From NCBI GenBank assembly GCA_046542315.1, contig JBKHBO010000028.1, positions 1-24,630 on the forward strand: a DNA stretch of 24,630 nt. Direction: 5' to 3'. Shown here one piece after another: positions 1-6,400 of this stretch. The position numbers and the translations under genes are program-made. Each line of letters opens with the position of its first letter. Position 1 is the first letter of the stretch. Under the pieces are notes generated by a model that saw only the letters and a program-made list of their open reading frames with translations, was not told the DNA's origin and did not search any database. This DNA comes from PWPR01 sp046542315. Its GTDB lineage: Bacteria; Bacillota; UBA994; PWPR01.

Positions 1-54
1 AACTAACTATACTAACTATTCTAACATAACTAACTATACTAACTATTCTAACAT
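1..54. repeat. Two perfect 27-base tandem repeats made of 9-base subunits
   Basis: Bases 1-27 and 28-54 are identical. Each 27-mer is built of 9-base units (ACTAACTAT, ACTAACTAT, TCTAACATA in the reading frame), so copy number changes keep the coding frame. The repeat lies exactly where the sequence was opened, which is a common place for an assembler to cut a circle or miscount copies. Confidence 0.9.
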
Positions 55-181
55 AGTATCTTTATTAGGAGACCCTAAAGACAAGGCTGATATAAGGGAT
101 TCTTGTGATGAAATAGAAGAAGAAGTAGAACCAAAAGAAGTTCAAACAAGAGGAGACCCTATAGTAAGATTAAATGAATAA
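2..181 (+). CDS. C-terminal part of small hypothetical protein that crosses the window ends (N-terminus at 24554)
   Basis: Open from base 2 with no start codon inside the window, to TAA at 179-181, giving 59 residues. The same frame enters from the right end of the window: the ATG at 24554 runs 25 codons plus two bases, and base 1 completes an Ile codon. The joined protein would have 85 residues. The first part here is six 3-residue units (TNY TNY SNI, twice), in which each Asn followed by the next unit's Thr or Ser forms an N-glycosylation sequon. The rest is acidic (DEIEEEVEPKE) with two GDP tripeptides. No signal peptide is visible in the joined protein, so glycosylation is doubtful. Its stop overlaps the next ATG (174). 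Function unknown. Confidence 0.7.
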   Translation, partial: TNYTNYSNITNYTNYSNIVSLLGDPKDKADIRDSCDEIEEEVEPKEVQTRGDPIVRLNE

Positions 182-257
182 TGAATTTATATTTTATGCA
201 AGATGGTATTTTAAACAAAAACCAGAAAAAGGAAATCTAGAAGTAATATTCAAATAA
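174..257 (+). CDS. Tiny hypothetical protein (27 aa)
   Basis: ATG at 174 overlaps the end of the previous gene (stop 179-181) and its own TAA at 255-257 overlaps the next ATG at 257. This tight overlap is typical of the operon here and is the main reason to believe it. The product starts MNNEFIFYARWYFKQKPEKG, with aromatic residues followed by a basic stretch. No family recognised. Confidence 0.4.
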   Translation: MNNEFIFYARWYFKQKPEKGNLEVIFK

Positions 258-376
258 TGGAAACAGATGAAGAAGTAGAGGCATTAAGAAAGCAACTAAA
301 GGAAATAAACTATAAACCAATAGAAAGTCCTTTAGAAAAATTATATAGGTGGATTAAAAAGAAATTTAAATATTAG
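257..376 (+). CDS. Small hypothetical protein (39 aa), last gene of the rightward operon
   Basis: ATG at 257 lies inside the stop of the preceding ORF (TAATGG). The product has an acidic helical N-terminus (METDEEVEALRKQLKEINY) and a basic aromatic C-terminus (LYRWIKKKFKY). It ends at TAG 374-376 and runs 11 bases into the end of the opposing gene at 366, so the rightward and leftward operons meet tail to tail. Possibly a small DNA- or membrane-associated protein; function unknown. Confidence 0.5.
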   Translation: METDEEVEALRKQLKEINYKPIESPLEKLYRWIKKKFKY

Positions 377-590
377 AACCAACCTTATCGGACCTATTAG
401 CTCTAGTCTCCCAATACACCTTTCCTGTCTTAGATATTCTTTTGCCCGGAGCCAATGCCTTCCTAGCTCTATCTATCTTTTTATCTGTATTAGATTTAGC
501 TACTTGGTCTAAAACCCTAACAGTTCTCCTTTGATTCTTTAAACCTAATGCCTTGAAATCCTTATCCATTTCTGCTTTAATAAAATTCAT
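366..590 (-). CDS. Small basic hypothetical protein (74 aa)
   Basis: The reading frame is open up to 680, but I place the start at the ATG at 590. It lies exactly 35 bases downstream of the conserved promoter element whose first base is 625, the same distance as at four other genes. This removes a hydrophobic 30-residue extension that the promoter would not transcribe. The protein (MNFIKAEMDKDFKALGLKNQ...) is rich in Lys and Arg (KIDRARKALAPGKRISKTGK) with an Asn/Arg-rich end. A nucleic-acid-binding or virion DNA-associated role would fit the charge, but no family is recognised. Its 3' end overlaps the converging operon. Confidence 0.65.
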   Translation of the reverse strand: MNFIKAEMDKDFKALGLKNQRRTVRVLDQVAKSNTDKKIDRARKALAPGKRISKTGKVYWETRANRSDKVGSNI

Positions 591-632
591 AATAATACAT
601 GTAATTAATCTTTTATAAATATCGACTATCAA
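588..632 (-). promoter_or_regulatory. Class I promoter, leaderless, for the gene at 590
   Basis: Read on the minus strand: TCGATATTTATAAAAG (first base 625), then ATTACATGTA and the ATG at 590. The TATA box (TTTATAAA) lies about 26 bases from the ATG, so transcription should start at or next to the start codon. Repeats with the core AAGGCATT lie immediately upstream. Confidence 0.75.
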
Positions 633-699
633 GGCATTCAAAGTATTGAAGGCATTCAAATCTAGAAAAATTAAAATCAAGGCATTTAATCAAGGCATT
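628..699. repeat. AAGGCATT / ATCAAGGC repeat cluster
   Basis: AAGGCATT occurs four times, at 631-638, 649-656, 679-686 and 692-699. Three of these are preceded by ATC to give ATCAAGGC (628-635, 676-683, 689-696). The cluster covers the end of the gene at 686-910 and lies directly upstream of the promoter at 611-625. The inverse core GCCTTGAT recurs three times in the non-coding region at 1239-1331. Could be operator or iteron sites. Confidence 0.6.
669..686. repeat. 18-base inverted repeat partner of 1235-1252
   Basis: AATTAAAATCAAGGCATT here is the exact reverse complement of bases 1235-1252. The two copies lie about 550 bases apart on either side of the 686-910 gene and the hairpin. They contain the ATCAAGGC core shared by the other repeats. 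Confidence 0.7.
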
Positions 700-910
700 G
701 GAATATAAAAAACATTATTCTAATAGGACTTAATAACCCAACACCTAACCCAATTAGTATAAAGCTCCCTGTTGGAACAGGTAGAGTTATCAACCCAACA
801 CCAATCAAACTTAAACCTATAACCTTTTTAATAGGTTTAATCTTATACTTAAACATACTATTAGTATGTCTTTTATTCAATTCTTTTAATGTTATAAATT
901 GTTGTTTCAT
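686..910 (-). CDS. Small membrane protein (74 aa)
   Basis: Basic N-terminus (MKQQFITLKELNKRHTNSM...KPIKK) followed by a long hydrophobic stretch at about residues 31-68, enough for one or two membrane helices, with a Pro/Gly turn (LPVPTGSF) in the middle. A TATA-like element (TTTAAATA) starts at 939 on the minus strand, 29 bases before the ATG, so the message is probably leaderless. The last codons lie in the AAGGCATT repeat cluster. No family recognised; small membrane proteins of this type are common in archaeal viruses. Confidence 0.55.
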   Translation of the reverse strand: MKQQFITLKELNKRHTNSMFKYKIKPIKKVIGLSLIGVGLITLPVPTGSFILIGLGVGLLSPIRIMFFIFQCLD

Positions 911-945
911 AAAATAAGTAATATTATAAAGTATTTAAACCTTTC
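908..945 (-). promoter_or_regulatory. Class II promoter (TTTAAATA), leaderless, for the gene at 910
   Basis: On the minus strand GGTTTAAATACTTTATAAT precedes the ATG at 910. TTTAAATA begins 29 bases before the ATG, as at 22932 (29) and close to 21347 (30). It lacks the TCGATA flank of the class I promoters. Confidence 0.55.
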
Positions 946-1027
946 GGTTTTAGATTTTATAACATTTGTAATTATATAATAGTAACATAAACTATATAGT
1001 GGTTACATCTTGTTATACTATTTGTTT

Positions 1028-1058
1028 AATTAATCGCATTAAGATTATGCGATTAATT
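1028..1058. repeat. Perfect 12-bp inverted repeat with 7-base loop
   Basis: AATTAATCGCAT (1028-1039), loop TAAGATT (1040-1046), ATGCGATTAATT (1047-1058). It contains the only GC-bearing perfect palindrome of this length in the non-coding region. Could be an origin hairpin, a regulator site or an RNA stem-loop. Confidence 0.8.
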
Positions 1059-1579
1059 CCCACATAAATATAATGGGTTTAATATGAACACTATAATATG
1101 ATAAAAAATAACAACAAAATTTAAGTTTTTTTCTCACTTTTTAAGCATTAAAATAACACTCTTATAACACCTTATAACACCCTTTTAAAGCACTTTTTTT
1201 TAATGATGCCTAGAAAAACTTTCTAAAATTAATCAATGCCTTGATTTTAATTAAATAAATGCCTAGTAATGCTCCAAAGCCTTGATTCAAACATACAGAA
1301 TCACTAAAAAGGGTGTCAAAGCCTTGATTTTCTGACTAAAAACACCAACTAGGCATAGAAATAGGCTATTTCCATAGGAAATATAGGGGTATAGCTAAAA
1401 AAAGGTAGTGAATGCCTAGAAAAACCTTAAAAAAACTCTTCTATACTGGAAAAACCTCTTTATTTATCCCTATACACTTTATTTATACTAGTTTTAAAAA
1501 TTAAAAACTCAAAATATGCCAAAAAACCGGAAAAAACCGACAAAATGCCTAGAAAGACCCCAAAAATCAAAAATTAAAA

Positions 1580-1608
1580 GGGAAAAACCGGCAGAAAAAC
1601 CTCAAAAC
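1580..1608 (-). terminator. T-rich terminator after the ATPase gene
   Basis: Read leftward, the bases just after the ATPase stop (1611) carry repeated T-runs: GGTTTTTCTG, GGTTTTTCCC and further TTTT tracts. Archaeal transcription commonly ends at such runs without a hairpin. Confidence 0.4.
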
Positions 1609-1610
1609 CC

Positions 1611-2558
1611 TTACTTTTCTTCCTTTTTAGGTGGATTATCTTCATTTAAGTCATTTTTCTCTTGATTTTTCTGGTTTTTGTTCTTTTCTTCTGCATTATC
1701 TCCAAATTTAACACATATATTCCTTATTTGTGAGTAATTTATACTAAAATCATACTCTTCTAAGTAGTTTTGCATCTCTTGATAGGTCATTTTTAATTCT
1801 TTTCTTAATCTCCAAAGCAAAATATCCCTTTGTTCCTTATATTTTATCTGTCCAGCAGACATAGGGTCTTGAGAAGTGCTTTCCAATGCCTTCATCTTCT
1901 TTTTTCTATACTTTGTCTCAATATCCATATCTCCCAGAGCAAATTTTCCATAAAATCTCCCATAGAATTTAGTCCTAACCCTCTTATCATTATAAGAATA
2001 ATCCCTTTTACCGATTAAGTATAACAATTTCTTTAATTTTTTGTTATAAACCCTAAAATATCCCCTTCTTCCTTTAACTTCATATACATGAACCAATGCT
2101 TTTGTCCTAAAAATAGCAGCATACCTCTCCAAAAGAAAGAAAGTAGGCAAAACCATAATAATAAATAGATTTTTTTGTCTCATCTGCATCATTAATCCAA
2201 CTAAAACTCTATTCATAGCACTTAAACTAGCTCTAGAACTCAATCCATTAAAAGCTTCATCAAAAATAATACATTGATTCTTCTTAGCTTTGAAAATTGC
2301 TTGTCTAAAACTCTCAGCATCAAAAACAACTCTACTTATATCAAGAGTTGGGTCTACATATTTACCAATTTGTAATGCAAGGGTTGATTTTCCACTACCT
2401 TCTGCTCCATCAACAACAATAAAGCAATCTTTATCCTTTTTTTCAAGAACATCCTTAGCAGTTTTATCTAAATTAGACCTTAATCTAACATCCATTGCAT
2501 ATTCTACTTTTTCTTTAGTTTTTGGATTAACTATTTTAACTACTTCTGTTGTTGCCAT
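1611..2558 (-). CDS. Zot-like P-loop ATPase with C-terminal HTH-like extension (315 aa), likely virion morphogenesis or DNA packaging
   Basis: Walker A GAEGSGKST at residues 51-59, Walker B hydrophobic strand plus acid pair (QCIIFDE, 95-101), and a following strand FIIMVLPT near 132-139 that fits the sensor position. The family is known in filamentous phages (pI/Zot) and in several membrane-containing archaeal viruses, where the ATPase drives assembly or DNA entry into the particle. After the ATPase core there is a basic region (about 165-240), then a helical segment (240-290, LLWRLRKELKMTYQEMQNYL...) that resembles a helix-turn-helix, and a Lys/Glu/Asn-rich tail. The start ATG follows directly on the stop of the 140-residue gene, so both come from one promoter. 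Pfam-level assignment is from motifs only; general P-loop ATPase is secure, Zot-like is likely. Confidence 0.75.
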   Translation of the reverse strand: MATTEVVKIVNPKTKEKVEYAMDVRLRSNLDKTAKDVLEKKDKDCFIVVDGAEGSGKSTLALQIGKYVDPTLDISRVVFDAESFRQAIFKAKKNQCIIFDEAFNGLSSRASLSAMNRVLVGLMMQMRQKNLFIIMVLPTFFLLERYAAIFRTKALVHVYEVKGRRGYFRVYNKKLKKLLYLIGKRDYSYNDKRVRTKFYGRFYGKFALGDMDIETKYRKKKMKALESTSQDPMSAGQIKYKEQRDILLWRLRKELKMTYQEMQNYLEEYDFSINYSQIRNICVKFGDNAEEKNKNQKNQEKNDLNEDNPPKKEEK

Positions 2559-2981
2559 TTATTCCCAATCAAATTCATCAGTATCTTCATAAGCAGTTCC
2601 CTTTCCTTGCCTATTTTGAAGCCTTCTTAGAAATAAATTCTTTTTAACTAGCAATAAATACTGCATAGCATTGTTAGGATTAGATTCTTTACTAAATCCT
2701 TGACCTGTTTTACTCTTTAGACTTCCTTTTTTATAAATTTGTAGATTTAATTCAGTAATATATTTATCATCTGGGTCATTATCCTTACAATCTCCTCCAA
2801 GTAAAGACCAAATAGCATCTAATTTAACATTCCATAGAAAATAGTCTCCTTTACTCATAGCATTATAAACATCTTTCCATAAATTCTCTAAAGTTGAGTT
2901 AATTAATCCAGCAGAATTAATTCTTGAAATCCTTTCATCCTCAGTTTCATTAGATTTATTTAAATCTCTAGAGTAAGCCAT
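2559..2981 (-). CDS. Hypothetical partner of the ATPase (140 aa)
   Basis: Starts at ATG 2981, exactly 35 bases after the first T of a class I promoter, so the message is probably leaderless. The N-terminus is polar; the middle is helical (INSTLENLWKDVYNAMSKGD, then KLDAIWSLLGGD). The C-terminal part has a conserved-looking motif: LLLVKKNLFLRRLQNRQGKG followed by TAY and an acidic end EDTDEFDWE. Proteins with this helical core and a KGTAY-plus-acidic tail are familiar to me next to P-loop ATPases in uncultured archaeal genomes, but I know no assigned function. Position and zero spacing suggest it works with the ATPase. Confidence 0.7.
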   Translation of the reverse strand: MAYSRDLNKSNETEDERISRINSAGLINSTLENLWKDVYNAMSKGDYFLWNVKLDAIWSLLGGDCKDNDPDDKYITELNLQIYKKGSLKSKTGQGFSKESNPNNAMQYLLLVKKNLFLRRLQNRQGKGTAYEDTDEFDWE

Positions 2982-3033
2982 AGTAATCTATCTATTTGAC
3001 ATTTTATAAATATCGATTATAAGATATTATAAT
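2979..3033 (-). promoter_or_regulatory. Class I promoter with full operator, for the 140-aa gene and ATPase
   Basis: On the minus strand an 18-base near-palindrome (3033 to 3016) abuts TCGATATTTATAAAA (first base 3016, shared with the palindrome end), and the ATG lies at 2981, 35 bases on. The combined operator-promoter sequence is identical for 32 bases to that at 9446-9477. Confidence 0.8.
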
Positions 3034-3078
3034 GAATTAGCTATATAAAATATACAAAAAAAGAAACAAGATAGATAA

Positions 3079-3116
3079 TCGATATTTATAAAACATTATT
3101 TTGTTATTCTTGTATG
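3079..3116 (+). promoter_or_regulatory. Class I promoter for the first capsid/spike module
   Basis: TCGATATTTATAAAAC at 3079-3094. Thirty-five bases after its first T is an ATG at 3114. It is divergent to the promoter at 3016, with about 60 bases between the two TATA elements, and lacks the full 18-base palindrome. Confidence 0.8.
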
Positions 3117-3182
3117 GTTACAACTTCATACTCGATTGGGTTTCTCCCAATTACATTTAGGAGGGGAGATAGAACATGTTAG
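3114..3182 (+). CDS. Possible 22-codon leader peptide ORF overlapping the capsid start
   Basis: ATG at 3114 lies at exactly the position used as the start by the other class I leaderless genes. The frame (MVTTSYSIGFLPI...) runs to TAG at 3180-3182, four bases past the start codon of the next gene at 3176, so its last codons cover the Shine-Dalgarno site. A ribosome reading it would pass over a small hairpin (3135-3151) and the capsid start. Either a true leader peptide that couples or tunes capsid translation, or chance use of an ATG at the transcription start. Confidence 0.4.
   Translation: MVTTSYSIGFLPITFRRGDRTC
3135..3151 (+). promoter_or_regulatory. 6-bp hairpin in the leader of the capsid-like gene
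   Basis: ATTGGG (3135-3140), loop TTTCT, CCCAAT (3146-3151). It ends just before the Shine-Dalgarno element, so it could stabilise the message or present the ribosome site. Confidence 0.5.
3150..3169 (+). promoter_or_regulatory. Conserved leader with strong ribosome site, ATTACATTTAGGAGGGGAGA
   Basis: Twenty bases identical to 19498-19517 in front of the other two-helix capsid candidate. The first 15 bases also occur at 9504-9518. AGGAGG matches the archaeal anti-Shine-Dalgarno sequence; the conserved bases upstream of it do not need to be conserved for ribosome binding alone. Confidence 0.8.
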
Positions 3183-3394
3183 GAAATATTATAGGTGGCT
3201 TTATTGTGATTTTAGTAGGAACAGCTCTTCTACCAACAGTAGCACAACAGGTAGGAACAGCACAAGCAGATGGTAATGTAACAGGAGCAGCAGATACATT
3301 AGTTGGATTAACAACTCTTTTCTTCGCTCTTGCTATTGCAACTTCTTCTATAGGAATCGCAGCACAAGGTCTAAGAAACTCAGGATTAATCTAA
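3176..3394 (+). CDS. Two-helix membrane protein (72 aa), candidate major capsid protein
   Basis: Two hydrophobic segments, about residues 4-24 (IIGGFIVILVGTALLPTVAQ) and 41-65 (TLVGLTTLFFALAIATSSIG), joined by a short polar loop with Ala, Gly and Asn. It has a very strong ribosome site and is first in the unit that encodes the giant surface protein. Short two-helix hydrophobic proteins are the major capsid proteins of spindle-shaped archaeal viruses such as fuselloviruses, and pleomorphic viruses also use small membrane proteins. The sequence shares VAQxVG after helix 1 and LFALxIA in helix 2 with the protein at 19524-20018, suggesting common descent. The capsid role is inferred from architecture and context, not from a recognised family match. 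Confidence 0.6.
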   Translation: MLGNIIGGFIVILVGTALLPTVAQQVGTAQADGNVTGAADTLVGLTTLFFALAIATSSIGIAAQGLRNSGLI

Positions 3395-3411
3395 ATCTGA
3401 GGAGATAAAAA

Positions 3412-6400
3412 TTGAAACAAAAGATTCTTAAAGAAAAAAGGAAGAGCAGGACAAAGGCTAAGTCCATAAAGGTAGTTATTTTGTCGGCACTCTTCCTTTT
3501 TTTATTTTTTACTATTTCTACTACATCAGCATCTTGGTATAACCCTTTAACTTGGTTTGAAAGTAGTGGGAGGGAGGAAATACAAGATGAAATATCTAAT
3601 CTAGGACAAATACAAATAAAAGAAGATTTAAAACTTAAACACGATGACCCTTTGATTGATTCTTATAAAGATGGGGGATATATTTGCACTAAAGAGAAAG
3701 ATGTTTATGAAAAAGAAAAGGATAAGAAAGATAAAGAACCAAAAGTAAAGGAAAAGATAAAAAATAAAGATAAAACTGAAAAGGATTATGATTGTTATTT
3801 AATTGATGATAAATATAAAGATAAAGAAATACACATAGGTTCTACTTCTGATGTTTGGGAGATTTCTACTTTTATCTCTTATCTAACTGATATTGGAAGT
3901 ATTAATATTACTCTAACTGATGAAGATGTCCCAGCAGAAGTAAGCAATTTAACAATAATAGAGAATGAAAATAATTTAAAATTTGGTGCTATACAAAATG
4001 CAATGGAAGATGGAGAGTTACATAATTTTAGTTATTTAGTAGAGAGTGATGTTAAGTTATATGAAAATGGAATTAAAACTTATGTTTTAACTGGAAATAG
4101 TATTTGTAGTAATACAATACCTAACTATTGTCTTCCTGAAACTCACGAGATAGATTTTAGTGATGTTTGTTCAAGAGTGTTTGAAGTTGATGAAAAGAAT
4201 ATAAGTGCTAATTGTGAATTTAATTATATTGATGAAAATAATTTAGAAGTTATATTTATTTCTGATAAAGATATAGACCCGACTATTGAGTTATCTAATG
4301 CTGAGGTTTATACAGATGCAAGTTTAACTAATGTGAGTATTCAAGCTAATTATTCACATTTAGCAACTAATGATAATAACTTACTTTTATACTATTCTTT
4401 TGATGGAGAAAAAGAAAACACAAAAACAGCAAGTGTGTATGATTTAACAAGTCAGGGTTATGATGGTTCAAAAGTAGGAGATGCTGTATCTAATTCTACT
4501 TGTGGTAAATATGGGAATGGAATGTGTTTTGATGGAACTGATGATACTGTAACTTTTGATGTAGCAGATAGTAGTTCTTTAGATATGGGAAGTTCTAATT
4601 TTACTATGTCTTTTTGGGCTTTAAGTAGAGCTTCTAATGGAGAGGGGTCACAATATGTTGCACAATTTGGAACAGGAGATTATATTAGAATTCTTTATTC
4701 TGATTTCTCAAATGATATATCTGTTTTAGGTGCTTTTGGAGATAGTTTTACTATCAATAGTGGATTAGATTTGAGAGATGGAGAGTGGCATTTTATTACT
4801 GTAACAAGATTAAGTGCTACTGATGTTTGTCTATGGGTAGATGGAGAGAATTTAATTTGTGATGGGGCAAGTGCTAGTATCTTCGATTCTGATGGAACTT
4901 CTTATATTGGTAGAGCTGGTGGTTTAAATGAATTTGATGGAATGATTGATGAGTTTATGATATTTAATGAAAGCTTAAGTGAAAGTGAGATTAACTTAAT
5001 ATACAATGAAACAGCACCAAGATTTAAACCAACAGGAACACAAGAAATAAATGAAATTAATGTAAGTGATACAGGTAATGAAGATAAAGTAAATATTACT
5101 TTAAGAGATTGTCAAACAAATTTAGAAACTAATTTATCTGTTCAGGTTGGAACTCAGGATGGCAGTGCTTATTCTTATGGAACAGAGGTTTATTTTGAGG
5201 ATTGTATTGCTAATGAATTAGAGATTTCTCAAAATCCTGATAATATTTCTGTAAGAATTAATTATTATACTAATGGAACAAACAAATTTTACACACCTTA
5301 TTTAATCGGTAATATGACTTTGGAAAGTTATGAAGCAGGTGGGGAACCAGAAGAAGACACAACAAGTCCAACATATTCAAACAATCAAACAAATAATACA
5401 GTAGCAGGAGAAAGCACAAAGTTTAGTTTATATTGGAATGATGAAACAGCTTTAGAAAGTGCAGGACAATATATATTTTCAACTAATAATACAGGAAGTT
5501 GGGTTAATGATAGTGCTATTAATTTTACTTCTACTCCTCAATGGGCGAATGTAACTAAAACCTTAAATTCAACAGAAGATTTATCCATAGGTTATAGATG
5601 GTATGCAACTGATAATGCTGGAAATATGAATGCTTCTGAGATATTTGTTGTTGTTACTACAAGTGGAGCAGATAGTGAAAATCCACAATGGGATACAATA
5701 CCTAACAATGCTTCAATAGAATATGGAGTTCATTGGAGTGGAGTGGACTTTGATGCTTCTGATAATGTTGAAATAGATACTTATTTTGTTAATGATACAA
5801 CTAACTTTATTATAAATAATACAGGTTATCTAAATTGGACTAATCAGTTAGCTGTTGGAAATTATTATGTAAATGTTAGTGTTAATGATAGTTCAGGTAA
5901 TATTAATTCTACTATTTATAATTTAAACATAACACAAAATACTTCTGCTTGTGATATATTGTTTAGTGAGACAAGTCCTTTAACTTATGGAGATAGCTTT
6001 AATGTTTATACTAATTGTGGTTCAGATTTTAATTTATATAGAAACGGAACTGAAATAAGTAATAATTCAGAACAAAGTTTAGGTGCTGATACTTATAACT
6101 TTAGTGTAATTAGAACAGACGATAGCAACTATTCTAATACTTATGATGAAGAGTATTTTGTAATTAATAAAGCAGTTTTAACAGGAAGTATAACAGGAAC
6201 AACACCAATAACTTATGGAACTACTGGGGATGTAGAAGGTTCAGAGAGTAATTCTGGAGATGGAGATGTTGATTATAAATTATATAGAGATGGTGTTGAG
6301 GTTTCAAATCCTGATGCTGTTGTGTTAGGTGCTGGAACTTATAATTATGTTTATAATTCTACAGGTGGTGCTAATTATTCTGCTAATGATAGTATTGATA

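Larger units (their letters stand above)
911..1610. other. 700-base non-coding region with repeats and hairpin; candidate replication origin
   Basis: No convincing gene on either strand. Contents, left to right: a promoter for 910; a 23-base element at 965-987 repeated near 20282; a perfect 12-bp hairpin at 1028-1058; a T-run at 1126-1132; then a repeat-dense part. That part has ATGCCTAGAAAAAC at 1206-1219 and 1412-1425, ATGCCTAGAAAGAC at 1545-1558, ATGCCTAGTAA at 1259-1269 and an inverted AACTAGGCAT at 1347-1356. It also has GCCTTGATT starting at 1239, 1279 and 1321, spaced 40 and 42 bases (about four helical turns). Iteron-like repeats in the longest gene-free AT-rich stretch suggest an origin, but no initiator gene has been tied to it. 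Confidence 0.5.

Noticed and set aside
1..54. Tandem repeats as a CRISPR array
   Set aside because: The units are contiguous with no spacers, and they sit in an open reading frame.
591..680. Upstream extension of the 366-590 gene (hydrophobic 30-residue N-terminus)
   Set aside because: The conserved promoter TATA box lies inside this extension, so it would not be transcribed from that promoter.
1412..1504. 30-codon ORF in the non-coding region starting ATGCCTAGAAAAAC
   Set aside because: Its start is one copy of a DNA repeat that elsewhere (1206, 1545) leads to frames of 6 and 10 codons; no ribosome site or promoter fits.
1830..2592. Plus-strand ORFs of 62 and 100 codons opposite the ATPase gene
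   Set aside because: They are complements of a gene with clear Walker motifs and have no promoter or ribosome site.
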